NCBI GenBank assembly: GCA_046714215.1
Contig: JBKKBM010000289.1
Coordinates: forward strand, 1-12,925
Reading direction: 5' to 3'
From: DATLCI01 sp046714215
Lineage (GTDB): Bacteria > Acidobacteriota > Terriglobia > Terriglobales > Acidobacteriaceae
DNA length: 12,925 nt
The notes under the pieces were generated by a model. The model had not been told where the DNA came from, did not search any database, and was given only the letters and a program-made list of their open reading frames with translations. Positions 1 to 6,611 of this stretch are shown here, piece by piece. Position numbers and translations under genes: made by a program. Every line of letters starts with the position of its first letter. The stretch's first letter is position 1.

Positions 1-950
1 GCCTGTTTGCACGGCCCCACCGAGCGCTGGATGATGTCTTCGACCAACTGCTCCAGGCGCGCGCGGCTCAGCTTCTTCACCAAGTGCTTGGGACCGTTGG
101 CGTCGGCGGTGATAAAGGGAAGATTGATCTCCGTCTCCATGGTGGTGGAGAGCTCGATCTTTGCCTTCTCCGCGCCGTCACGCAGGCGCTGCAAGGCCAT
201 TTCATTGCCCTTGGCGCGCAGGTCGAGGCCTTCTTCCTTCTTGAATTCTTCCACCAGCCACTCGACGATCTTGTTATCGATGTTGTCGCCGCCGAGGTGA
301 GTGTCACCGTTGGTGGACTTCACTTCGATGACGCCTTCACCTACTTCGAGGATGGAGATGTCGAACGTACCGCCGCCGAAGTCGTAAACAGCGATGGTCT
401 CGTCCTTCTTTTTGTCGAGCCCATAGGCCATAGCGGCTGCAGTGGGTTCATTGACGATGCGCTTCACATCGAGACCGGCAATCTTGCCGGCATCTTTGGT
501 GGCTTGGCGCTGCGCGTCATTGAAATACGCGGGCACAGTGATCACAGCTTCCGTGACCGTGGTACCGAGGTGACCTTCCGCCGCTTTCTTCAGCTTCTGC
601 AGAATGAGCGCGGAGATCTGAGGCGGAGTGTATTCCTTGCCCTGCGCGAGCACGCCCACGTGGTCGCCGGCCTGCTGCACTTTGTAGGGCACCATCTTCG
701 ATTCTTCACTGACTTCGTCATAGCGACGACCCATGAAGCGCTTGATGGAGTAAATGGTATTCTCCGGATTGGTGATGGCCTGTCGCTTGGCTACCTGGCC
801 CACCAGCCGCTCGCCGGATTTCGTAAAAGCCACGACGGAAGGCGTAGTCCGGCCGCCTTCTTCGTTCTCAATGACCTTGGGCTCGCCACCCTCCATCACC
901 GCGACCACCGAGTTGGTGGTACCCAAATCTATGCCTATGATCTTCCCCAT
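1..950 (-). CDS. dnaK: Chaperone protein DnaK (Hsp70), N-terminal part, cut by window edge
   Basis: Hsp70 chaperone: an ATP-driven cytoplasmic machine that binds and refolds unfolded proteins with DnaJ and GrpE. The minus strand from the ATG at 950 gives 316 codons without a stop, all within the nucleotide-binding domain. Visible landmarks are the phosphate-1 motif GIDLGTTNS (residues 6-14), NEPTAAA (167-173), the phosphate-2 motif YDFGGGTFD (189-197), and GDTHLGGDN near residue 220. The substrate-binding domain and lid lie beyond base 1. The start is secure: GGAGG (955-959) sits four bases upstream of the ATG, and the protein begins MGKIIGIDLG as usual. The gene is first in its transcript behind a strong promoter overlapped by a HAIR-like operator, so heat-shock control by an HspR repressor is likely. 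A 293-residue antisense ORF lies in codon register with it and is a composition effect. Identification is near certain. Confidence 0.97.
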   Translation of the reverse strand, partial: MGKIIGIDLGTTNSVVAVMEGGEPKVIENEEGGRTTPSVVAFTKSGERLVGQVAKRQAITNPENTIYSIKRFMGRRYDEVSEESKMVPYKVQQAGDHVGVLAQGKEYTPPQISALILQKLKKAAEGHLGTTVTEAVITVPAYFNDAQRQATKDAGKIAGLDVKRIVNEPTAAAMAYGLDKKKDETIAVYDFGGGTFDISILEVGEGVIEVKSTNGDTHLGGDNIDNKIVEWLVEEFKKEEGLDLRAKGNEMALQRLRDGAEKAKIELSTTMETEINLPFITADANGPKHLVKKLSRARLEQLVEDIIQRSVGPCKQ

Positions 951-1003
951 GGTTCCTCCGGGTAAAAGCTAAAAGTGCGACAATAATGACCAACATCAAC
1001 TTC

Positions 1004-1032
1004 ATTATCAGAGTTGAGTGACTTACTGTCAA
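1004..1032 (-). promoter_or_regulatory. Sigma70-type promoter of dnaK
   Basis: Read on the minus strand, TTGACA (1032-1027, a perfect -35 box) is followed by exactly 17 bases and GATAAT (1009-1004, five of six matches to TATAAT). Transcription would start near 997, giving a leader of about 47 bases before the dnaK ATG, with GGAGG just before the start. This is the strongest housekeeping promoter in the window, as expected for a chaperone gene controlled by a repressor rather than by an alternative sigma factor. Confidence 0.85.
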
Positions 1033-1033
1033 G
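1013..1033. promoter_or_regulatory. HAIR-like operator (HspR binding site) over the dnaK promoter
   Basis: The plus strand reads GTTGAGT, seven bases, TGTCAAG. The known HspR-associated inverted repeat is CTTGAGT-N7-ACTCAAG. The left arm matches 6 of 7, the right arm 5 of 7, and the spacing is exact. The element overlaps the -35 box and spacer of the dnaK promoter, the position expected for a repressor that blocks RNA polymerase. No CIRCE element (TTAGCACTC-N9-GAGTGCTAA) is visible here, so HrcA control is not supported. Whether hspR lies downstream in the dnaK operon cannot be seen. Confidence 0.72.
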
Positions 1034-1053
1034 TTATTGGATGTCTTTTAATG

Positions 1054-1087
1054 TCAGCAGGATGCAGGATGTTTTATGGCCTGCTGA
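1054..1087. repeat. Perfect 8-bp inverted repeat between dnaK and the small membrane gene
   Basis: TCAGCAGG (1054-1061) and CCTGCTGA (1080-1087) are perfect reverse complements separated by 18 bases. The intervening side also holds a tandem GCAGGAT/GCAGGAT (1058-1071). The element lies upstream of the dnaK -35 box and about 80 bases upstream of the next gene. It has no T-run and so is not a clear terminator. It could be a regulator site or a leader hairpin; the function is unknown. Confidence 0.4.
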
Positions 1088-1160
1088 GCTGCCGAGGCTG
1101 GATTTTCCGGCGTTTCTCCGGCCTTCGACTCCGTGAAAAATGGCTCAAGCCATTTGTTTT

Positions 1161-1169
1161 TGATACTAT
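1161..1169 (+). promoter_or_regulatory. Extended -10 promoter giving a probable leaderless transcript
   Basis: TGATACTAT combines a TGn extension (1161-1163) with the -10 hexamer TACTAT (1164-1169, five of six). No convincing -35 box lies 17 bases upstream, which an extended -10 would tolerate. The ATG of the next gene begins at 1176, six bases after the hexamer, so the predicted transcription start falls on or next to the initiator codon. Confidence 0.5.
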
Positions 1170-1175
1170 GCGGGC

Positions 1176-1430
1176 ATGCTGACCCACGGCCAAAAGGTAG
1201 TTCTTCTGCTGGCTGCGGGGATCTTGTTGTTTGTGGTGCTTTGTCCGACGACGCCCACCCCGACCGCCGTGGTCAAGAACCAGAGTGTGCTGGCTTTGTT
1301 ACTCACTCCGGTCTTCGCGTTGTTGTGGAGACCTATTTCGCCGCTGTTCCTGGGCGGGGAAGATCTGCTCTTCGACCAGCACGATTCCGGGCACAGCATC
1401 CTCGACCTCACCTGCACTCGTCTCTGTTAG
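1176..1430 (+). CDS. Small hydrophobic membrane protein, function unknown
   Basis: An 84-residue protein that I do not recognise as a named family. Two hydrophobic stretches are visible: about residues 8-23 (VVLLLAAGILLFVVLC) and about 38-52 (VLALLLTPVFALLW), joined by a short loop with a TPTPT motif. The remaining tail is polar and acidic (GGEDLLFDQHD). It would sit in the inner membrane as a two-helix hairpin. Codon choice is GC-rich at third positions like its neighbours, which favours this frame over two overlapping frames. No Shine-Dalgarno sequence precedes the ATG; instead an extended -10 box ends six bases upstream, pointing to leaderless translation. It is divergent from dnaK and stands 111 bases before the antiporter operon. 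It ends in TAG. Confidence 0.6.
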   Translation: MLTHGQKVVLLLAAGILLFVVLCPTTPTPTAVVKNQSVLALLLTPVFALLWRPISPLFLGGEDLLFDQHDSGHSILDLTCTRLC

Positions 1431-1520
1431 TTCCCCTTCGCTGAACCGCTCCCCGCAACGCGCGTGAACTGACTGCGCGTTCGTTTTCCATACTTAACCG
1501 AACCAATCGGGAGTTGGGTT

Positions 1521-1536
1521 GACCCATGGGAGGGTC
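1521..1536 (+). promoter_or_regulatory. Small hairpin overlapping the ribosome site of the zinc-ribbon gene
   Basis: GACCC (1521-1525) can pair with GGGTC (1532-1536) across six bases. The Shine-Dalgarno run GGGAGGG (1528-1534), seven bases before the ATG at 1542, lies partly in the loop and partly in the 3' arm. The stem is only five pairs, so regulated occlusion of the ribosome site is possible but weakly supported. Confidence 0.25.
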
Positions 1537-1541
1537 TTGCG

Positions 1542-1715
1542 ATGGCTATCATTCATTTGACGAATTCGATCTCCGCGGTACAAAAGTCCATGATGCGCGA
1601 ATGCCCGAGCTGCCATGAAAAGCAGTCGGTCGAGTTGAACAAGAGTAAGCAGAGCGTAGCGTGCAAGAAATGCGGGAAGTCGATCCCGCCGAAGGCGAAG
1701 GTGGGGGGGCAATGA
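1542..1715 (+). CDS. Cys4 zinc-ribbon microprotein, first gene of the antiporter operon
   Basis: A 57-residue ORF, shorter than common gene-calling cut-offs. A hydrophilic N-terminus leads into a zinc-ribbon layout: CPSC at residues 21-24 and CKKC at 41-44, i.e. CX2C-X16-CX2C, with a lysine-rich, charged spacer. Four cysteines in two knuckles are expected to bind one zinc ion, and the protein is probably cytoplasmic. A strong GGGAGGG ribosome site lies seven bases upstream of the ATG. Its stop overlaps the next start (ATGA, 1712-1715), so it is translationally coupled to the two-helix protein and the two Kef-type antiporters. I infer, without direct evidence, a regulatory or redox-sensing role for the antiporters. 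A general nucleic-acid-binding ribbon is the alternative. Confidence 0.75.
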   Translation: MAIIHLTNSISAVQKSMMRECPSCHEKQSVELNKSKQSVACKKCGKSIPPKAKVGGQ

Positions 1716-2098
1716 GAATCCCACGATTGATACGCTGGCCCGTGCTCTGTGTGAGCGGCTTTCTGGCGATCGCATGGAGCGCCTTCGCGAGCGCGGGGCT
1801 AGGATGGACCGCGGCGGCAGATTGCGCGTTAGCTGCGCTGGCGGGGACGCGTCCACAGATGCTGTCCTTTTCCGAGGTGGAAGCGCTCCACCCCGGATTC
1901 GTGCTGTTGCTATTTGCCAGTGGGCTGGCGGTGCGGATATTTCTGATAGCATTCTGGGCCGCCCATCTAGTGCGCAAGAGCATGGAGAAGAATGAGGTCC
2001 GCAAGTTGCGTCGACAATTGCACGCGCGCATGCGGCCCGAGACGATGACGGACTCCGGGGATCTGCCGTCGCTGCCACGGTCCATCCATTGGAACTAA
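1712..2098 (+). CDS. Two-helix membrane protein coupled to the antiporter genes
   Basis: A 128-residue protein of no family I recognise. The start is taken at the ATG at 1712, which overlaps the zinc-ribbon stop and follows a G-rich ribosome site; an upstream in-frame ATG at 1661 lies inside the zinc-ribbon gene and is less likely. A first hydrophobic segment spans about residues 10-35 (from VLCVSGFLAIAWSAF) and a second about 60-84 (GFVLLLFASGLAVRIFLIAFW). A basic, helical tail rich in Arg and Lys follows (RKSMEKNEVRKLRRQLHARMR) and should stay in the cytoplasm by the positive-inside rule. The gene ends in TAA nine bases before the first antiporter. Tight spacing suggests an accessory or anchor subunit of the transport system; that role is inferred from position only. 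Confidence 0.7.
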   Translation: MRIPRLIRWPVLCVSGFLAIAWSAFASAGLGWTAAADCALAALAGTRPQMLSFSEVEALHPGFVLLLFASGLAVRIFLIAFWAAHLVRKSMEKNEVRKLRRQLHARMRPETMTDSGDLPSLPRSIHWN

Positions 2099-2107
2099 AG
2101 GTAACAA

Positions 2108-2530
2108 ATGCACACTGACGTCATATTGCCCATAGGCATCGCCATCGTCACCGCGACGGTCTTTGCTTTCCTCGCCAAGTGGCTGCGTCAGCCCCTGGTG
2201 CTGGGCTACATGCTGGCGGGCGTAGTCATCGGCAAGACGCAGGGTGTGGGCTGGGTCACCACGCACGACATTGAATCCATCTCTGAACTCGGCTTGATCC
2301 TGTTGTTGTTCATGATCGGCCTGGAGATCGATCTCAAAAAGCTGAGGCAGGCGGGAACTCCTGTCCTCGTGGCCGGGGTATCGCAATTCCTGCTCTGCGT
2401 TGGCCTCGGACTGCTTTTCTTCCCGCTCATCGGCTACACGTGGCGCGAGGGCGACTACTCATCGTTATATATGGCGGTAGCGGCCGCGCTCTCCAGCACC
2501 ATGATCGTGGTGAAGGTGCTGTATGACTAG
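2108..2530 (+). CDS. N-terminal segment of the interrupted antiporter (codons 1-140)
   Basis: This open segment covers the first helices of the CPA2 fold. Helix 1 starts near residue 6. A conserved cytoplasmic turn (KWLRQPLVLGYMLAGVVIG, residues 24-42) leads into helix 2. The family signature LGLILLLFMIGLEIDLKKL spans residues 61-79, and a helix near 117-137 contains LSSTMIVVKVL. It stops at TAG (2528-2530) just before the helix that carries the ion-binding residues. As a separate protein it would lack the complete transport core and is not expected to exchange ions. Confidence 0.75.
   Translation: MHTDVILPIGIAIVTATVFAFLAKWLRQPLVLGYMLAGVVIGKTQGVGWVTTHDIESISELGLILLLFMIGLEIDLKKLRQAGTPVLVAGVSQFLLCVGLGLLFFPLIGYTWREGDYSSLYMAVAAALSSTMIVVKVLYD
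2528..2530 (+). other. In-frame TAG codon 141 inside the antiporter gene
   Basis: The codons around it read GAC TAG TTT. It is the only stop between the ATG at 2108 and the TGA at 3821-3823 in this frame. I recall close family members having lysine here, so AAG to TAG would be a single A-to-T change turning CAAG into CTAG. No TAG-C readthrough context, pyrrolysine-type or selenocysteine-type downstream hairpin is obvious by eye. Confidence 0.9.
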
Positions 2531-2611
2531 TTTGAACTGGACACGCTGCCCGGCCGCATCACCCTGGGCATCCTCGTCTTCCAGGACATATGGGCCATCC
2601 TCTTCCTGGGC

Positions 2612-3823
2612 ATGCAGCCCAACCTGAAGGATCCGGCGCCGCTCATCTTGCTGGGGTCCATCGGAAAGGCGGTGCTGCTCATCGCCTTCGCGCTGCTAGT
2701 GAGCCGCTACGTTCTGCCCAAGTTGTTCAAGTCGATCGCGAAGCTGCCGGAGTTGATGGTGATCGGCGCCCTAGCGTGGTGCTTCGGCATCGCCATCCTC
2801 GCGCAAAAACTGGGACTCTCGCGGGAGATGGGCGCGCTCATCGCCGGCGTAGCCATTTCCACCTTCCCCTACAACCTGGACGTGATCGCCAAGGTCATCA
2901 GCCTGCGTGATTTTTTTGTCACCCTGTTTTTTGTCAGCTTGGGGACCAAGATACCCGCGCCCACCCCGCTGATCGTGCTGCTGGCGCTGGTGGTTTCCGG
3001 ATTTCTGGTACTGTCACGCTTCCTGACCATCTTTCCGGTGCTGCGCGCGCTGAAGAATGGCAACCGCGCCAGCCTCATCCCGGCGCTGAACCTCGCGCAG
3101 ATCAGCGAATTCTCACTGGTGATAGGGGCAATCGGCGTCACGCTGGGGCATATCACTCAGGATGTGCTCTCCACCATGGTGATGGTGCTGGTAATCACGT
3201 CGGTCAGTTCGACCTACATGATCCTCTTCAATCACCAGCTGTTTGATTTCCTTAACCCGGTGTTGCGCGCGATCGGCGTGCGTGACCTGGGCGATCATGT
3301 GGATGAAGAGAATCAAGTGGAAGACAAGCCGCTGGTGTTCCTGGGCTTCTCCCACGATGCCAGCTCACTGTTGCATGAGATCACCGGTAAGAATCCCGAA
3401 TTACTACCCCAGATGGCGGTGGTCGATTTCAATCCCGAGGTGAAACATGCGCTCGACCACCGGGGCATAACCTCGATCTATGGCGACATCTCGCACTCAG
3501 ACACGCTGCACCATGCGAACATCCATGACGCCAAGGTGCTGGTGGCCACCATCCCGGACGCGCTCCTGAAGGGCACTTCCAACCTGAGGCTACTGCGCCA
3601 GTTGCGGCATCTGGCGCCGCAAGCACAGATCATTGTTACGGCCTTGCGGCTCGCAGATGCGCGCCTGCTCTACACCGCCGGAGCCTCCTACGTGTACGTT
3701 CCGCGCATGATGAGCGTGAAGGACCTGCACATGGTGGTGGTGGCAGGCATGGAGGGTCCGCTCGAGGACCACCGACGCGAAGCCATGGAAGAACTCAGCG
3801 AACGGGCGGAAGTTTTGCCCTGA
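2612..3823 (+). CDS. C-terminal segment of the interrupted antiporter (first ATG after the TAG)
   Basis: The frame reopens directly after the TAG at 2531; the first ATG is at 2612 (codon 169) with no recognisable ribosome site. Before that ATG lies FQD (codons 158-160), the Gln-Asp pair that marks the KefC-like ion site, so reinitiation here would lose it. Further along are REMGALIAGVAIS (about 239-251), AQISEFSLV (330-338) in place of the commoner GEF, and a cytoplasmic RCK-N domain from about 408. Its nucleotide loop reads LGFSHDASSLL (412-422), lacking the GxGxxG glycines of a NAD-binding Rossmann fold, so it probably does not bind NAD(H) in the usual way. No RCK-C domain follows. Confidence 0.75.
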   Translation: MQPNLKDPAPLILLGSIGKAVLLIAFALLVSRYVLPKLFKSIAKLPELMVIGALAWCFGIAILAQKLGLSREMGALIAGVAISTFPYNLDVIAKVISLRDFFVTLFFVSLGTKIPAPTPLIVLLALVVSGFLVLSRFLTIFPVLRALKNGNRASLIPALNLAQISEFSLVIGAIGVTLGHITQDVLSTMVMVLVITSVSSTYMILFNHQLFDFLNPVLRAIGVRDLGDHVDEENQVEDKPLVFLGFSHDASSLLHEITGKNPELLPQMAVVDFNPEVKHALDHRGITSIYGDISHSDTLHHANIHDAKVLVATIPDALLKGTSNLRLLRQLRHLAPQAQIIVTALRLADARLLYTAGASYVYVPRMMSVKDLHMVVVAGMEGPLEDHRREAMEELSERAEVLP

Positions 3824-3870
3824 ATTTCCCGCAAAGTCTTGTTAATCTCGGCATAAAGAGGTGAGGGCAG

Positions 3871-5823
3871 ATGGGCGGCGAAGCAGCACACTACTTCCGG
3901 GATATCGCCCTCATCTTTGTTGCGGCGGTGGCTGGCGGTCTGCTGGCGCGCAAGCTCAAGCAGCCGCTGATCCTGGGCTACGTTCTAGGCGGCATCCTGA
4001 TCAGTCCCTTCACGCCGGGGCCGAGCGTGAGCGATCCGCGCGGCCTGGAGCTGTTTGCCGAGATCGGTGTCATCCTGCTGATGTTTTCCATCGGCATCGA
4101 GTTCTCGGTGCGCGACCTGCTGCGGGTGAAGTGGGTGGCGGTGCTGGGCGGCCCCCTGGGCGTCCTCTTATCCATTGCTCTGGGTGCGGCGGTGGCCATC
4201 CCGCTGGGCTGGGAGTTGAAGCAAGGCATCGTAATTGGAGCTGTCATCTCTGTCGCCAGCACCATGGTTCTGGCCCGATTGTTGATGGACCGCGGCGAGA
4301 TGCGGTCTGAGCATGGCCGCGTGATGATGGGCATCACGCTGGTAGAAGACATCGTGGTAGTGGCCCTTACGGTGGCACTGCCCGCCATCGCCTACCTCGA
4401 ACCGGGCAAGCTTTCCGGCATAGGCATAACGCTGTTAAAAGCCGCGCTAGTTCTTATACCGCTGGGCATGGCGGCCGCCTGGCTGGTGCCACGCTTCCTC
4501 TCGCGCATCGCGGCGCTCCACAGCCAGGAACTCTTCCTTATCGTCATCCTCGCGTTGTGCCTGGGCACCGCCGCCATCACTCAGGCGGTGGGTCTTTCGT
4601 TGGCACTGGGCGCTTTCGTCGCCGGCCTGGTGGTGAGTGGTTCCGAATATACGCGCGAAGCGCTCGGCCATCTCTTACCCTTGCGGGACGCCTTCGTGGC
4701 GCTGTTCTTCGTCACCCTGGGGATGTTGATCGACCCCAAGGTACTGATGAGCAATCTGCCTCTGCTGGTGGTGATGGTGGTCCTGATCATCGTAGGCAAA
4801 TTCTTCATTGGGCTGGTAGTAGTCAAGATATTCGGCTATTCCATTTGGACATCCGCGTTGGCCGCGCTGGGACGGACGCAGATCGGTGAATTTTCTTTCG
4901 TGCTCGTACAAGTGGCGCGGCAGGCCAATCTGGTGGGCGATGACGTTTACAACGCGACTCTGGCGGCGTCACTGGTGACCATCCTGTTCAACGCGGCCCT
5001 GGTCAAATACGCTTCGGAGTGGCTCGGCAACAAGCGCTTGCACTCGACGCCGATGCACGCTCATGAAGACGACCGTCTCAAGGAATGGGACGGCCACATC
5101 GTGGTCTGCGGCTTCGGCCGCATGGGCGGCCCGGCGGGCACCGCCTTCGACACCTTCAGCCTCCCGTTCATGGTGATCGAAATAGACCCCGACGTGGTGC
5201 GCAAGGCGCGCGCCAAAGGTATCCATTGTCTTTATGGCGACCCCGTACACCGGCCGGTGCTGGAGGGCGCGCATACCGAACGCGCGGCGCTGGTGATCGT
5301 GACGCTGCCGGAGGCCGACCGGGCCTACCTGACGGTGCGTAATATTCGCGAGATCAATCCCACGGTACCGATCCTGGCGCGAGCGCATCGCCGGGTGGAC
5401 TTTGAAGCGCTGATGCTCGCCGGAGCTACCCGCGTGGTGCAGCCGGAGGTGGAAGCCTCGGCCACGCTGATCGGTGATTCGCTACAGATTGCCGGAGTGC
5501 CCCCGGAGCAGGTGGAAGTTTATTTGCGGCAATATCGCGAGGCCATGAAGCTGGCGCAAAGTTCACCGTCGCTGTCACCGGGTTCGATGCCGGAATTGAA
5601 GCTCATCCCGGTGGAGAAATTAGGCGCCACCGGTCTGAGCCTGCGCGATTCCAAGATCCGCGAGCAATTTGGCTTGACCGTGGTCGCGGTGCGCCGGGCG
5701 TCGGGCGAGAATCTTTTTAATCCGCCTGCCACCACCGTCTTAAACGCGGGCGACCAGGTGCAGGTGCTGGGATTGCAGAATCAGTTGGAGGAGGCGACCG
5801 GGGGGAGTCGATCGTACCGTTAG
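3871..5823 (+). CDS. CPA2 cation:proton antiporter with RCK-N and RCK-C domains (KefB/YbaL-like)
   Basis: An intact 650-residue antiporter, probably K+/H+, in the inner membrane. Residues 1-385 form the CPA2 transport domain with about 12 helices: KLKQPLILGYVLGGIL (28-43), LLMFSIGIEFSV (69-80), the ion-site pair Glu-Asp in LVED (157-160), LALGAFVAGLVVS (244-256) and GRTQIGEFSFVL (334-345). A cytoplasmic TrkA-N domain starts near 408 with the canonical GFGRMG nucleotide loop (414-419) and an acidic strand end (EID, 437-439), which predicts NAD(H) or related ligand binding. A TrkA-C domain follows at about 573-640. The ATG has the good ribosome site GAGGTGAGG. The gene is last in the operon and its TAG overlaps the FNR stop on the other strand. 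Unlike its neighbour it carries a full regulatory module, so the pair may form an unequal complex. The exact ion is uncertain. Confidence 0.92.
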   Translation: MGGEAAHYFRDIALIFVAAVAGGLLARKLKQPLILGYVLGGILISPFTPGPSVSDPRGLELFAEIGVILLMFSIGIEFSVRDLLRVKWVAVLGGPLGVLLSIALGAAVAIPLGWELKQGIVIGAVISVASTMVLARLLMDRGEMRSEHGRVMMGITLVEDIVVVALTVALPAIAYLEPGKLSGIGITLLKAALVLIPLGMAAAWLVPRFLSRIAALHSQELFLIVILALCLGTAAITQAVGLSLALGAFVAGLVVSGSEYTREALGHLLPLRDAFVALFFVTLGMLIDPKVLMSNLPLLVVMVVLIIVGKFFIGLVVVKIFGYSIWTSALAALGRTQIGEFSFVLVQVARQANLVGDDVYNATLAASLVTILFNAALVKYASEWLGNKRLHSTPMHAHEDDRLKEWDGHIVVCGFGRMGGPAGTAFDTFSLPFMVIEIDPDVVRKARAKGIHCLYGDPVHRPVLEGAHTERAALVIVTLPEADRAYLTVRNIREINPTVPILARAHRRVDFEALMLAGATRVVQPEVEASATLIGDSLQIAGVPPEQVEVYLRQYREAMKLAQSSPSLSPGSMPELKLIPVEKLGATGLSLRDSKIREQFGLTVVAVRRASGENLFNPPATTVLNAGDQVQVLGLQNQLEEATGGSRSYR

Positions 5824-6611
5824 TCGTAACGCTCAAAGACGATCTGCTTTTTGTCCCAGCCACAATCGGTCAGCAGCTTGCGGTTGGCGGTGACCATGAG
5901 GTTGAGGCCGCAGATGTAGGCGTCCATGGCATCTTTGCCTTTGTCCGGGCGGGCTTCCAGTATCTTCTGCACCTGGTCTTGCACGTAACCTTTTGCGCCC
6001 TGCCAGCCTTCGGGCGGACGACTTAAAGTCGCGATGTAATGGAAGTCGGGATGCATCTTCGCCGCGGCCTCGAAGAAGTCGCGATAGTAGATCTCGGTCT
6101 CGTGGCGGGTGCCAAACACCAAAGATATCTGGCGGCCTTGGTTGCGGGGTGGGCGTCCGTCCAAGGGAAAAAGCCATTCCACGAAGCCGCGCATAGGCGC
6201 GACGCCGGTGCCGGTGGCGATGAAGAGCGAATCACGCAGCGGGTCGCGCAAGACGAAGTGTCCGTGGGGCCCATGGAAGTGGACGATGTTGCCATGCTCC
6301 ATGTCACAGAGATAGTTGGAGAAGAAGCCGCCGTCCACGCGATTGAGGCAGAGGTCAAAATGCTTGTCGCCGCGGGGGCCGCTGGCAAGGGAGTAGGCGC
6401 GCGTCATCTGCTTATCGCCATTTTTAGCCAGCATGGAGACGAATTGTCCGGCGGCGAAGTCGAAGGTCTGGAGCTGATCGCTCTCTACTTCGAATTCGAA
6501 GTGTTTGCATTGGTTCTTTGCCGACAGCAGGACCGTCTTCTTCAGCTTGGCGGTGTAGATCTCGCGGGCCACTCTCTGGGGGTTCTCCTTGAGGGACGTA
6601 AGAACGTCCAC
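5820..6611 (-). CDS. Ferredoxin/flavodoxin-NADP reductase-like FAD oxidoreductase
   Basis: A 263-residue soluble flavoprotein that would move electrons between NAD(P)H and a small carrier such as ferredoxin or flavodoxin. Residues 17-120 form the FAD-binding barrel, with the flavin motif RAYS (71-74) and a GQFVSML strand (56-62). Residues 125-263 form the NAD(P)-binding domain, with GTGVAP (134-139) and CGLNLMV (234-240). It ends in ERYD, an aromatic-bearing tail as seen in bacterial FNRs. The start is uncertain. The GTG at 6611 has no ribosome site, but TAGAAT ends six bases upstream, so it could be leaderless. The GTG at 6572 has AAGGAG twelve bases upstream and would match the usual short N-terminus better. 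The gene is convergent with the antiporter operon and shares TTAG at the stops. The specific redox partner cannot be told from sequence. Confidence 0.88.
   Translation of the reverse strand: MDVLTSLKENPQRVAREIYTAKLKKTVLLSAKNQCKHFEFEVESDQLQTFDFAAGQFVSMLAKNGDKQMTRAYSLASGPRGDKHFDLCLNRVDGGFFSNYLCDMEHGNIVHFHGPHGHFVLRDPLRDSLFIATGTGVAPMRGFVEWLFPLDGRPPRNQGRQISLVFGTRHETEIYYRDFFEAAAKMHPDFHYIATLSRPPEGWQGAKGYVQDQVQKILEARPDKGKDAMDAYICGLNLMVTANRKLLTDCGWDKKQIVFERYD

Larger units (their letters stand above)
2108..3823 (+). pseudogene. CPA2 (Kef-type) cation:proton antiporter interrupted by one in-frame TAG
   Basis: Together the two segments make a standard CPA2 antiporter, an inner-membrane exchanger of K+ or Na+ against H+, with about 12 helices and a cytoplasmic RCK (TrkA-N) tail: 571 codon positions including a single TAG at codon 141. 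There is no frameshift and no loss of conserved sequence on either side (YD-stop-FELDTLPGRITLG). The expected residue is lysine (AAG), one base from TAG. The start ATG follows AAAGGT by five to six bases and lies nine bases after the previous stop; the second antiporter follows 47 bases later. Read literally, the gene yields a 140-residue fragment and a fragment lacking the ion-binding Gln-Asp pair, so it is dead unless TAG is read through. A fresh nonsense mutation, a sequence error or suppression are the alternatives. Confidence 0.8.

Noticed and set aside
84..965. Open plus-strand ORF of 293 codons across the dnaK region
   Set aside because: It is antisense to dnaK in exact codon register, where GC-rich codon bias removes stops. 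The translation has no family character, and dnaK on the other strand is unmistakable.
960..1035. CIRCE element (HrcA operator) before dnaK
   Set aside because: No TTAGCACTC-N9-GAGTGCTAA-like repeat is present; the inverted repeat found fits HAIR instead.
1133..1444. GTG-start ORF of 103 codons overlapping the small membrane gene in another frame
   Set aside because: Translation is mixed and non-hydrophobic, without a ribosome site. The 1176-1430 frame has better codon bias and a coherent two-helix pattern.
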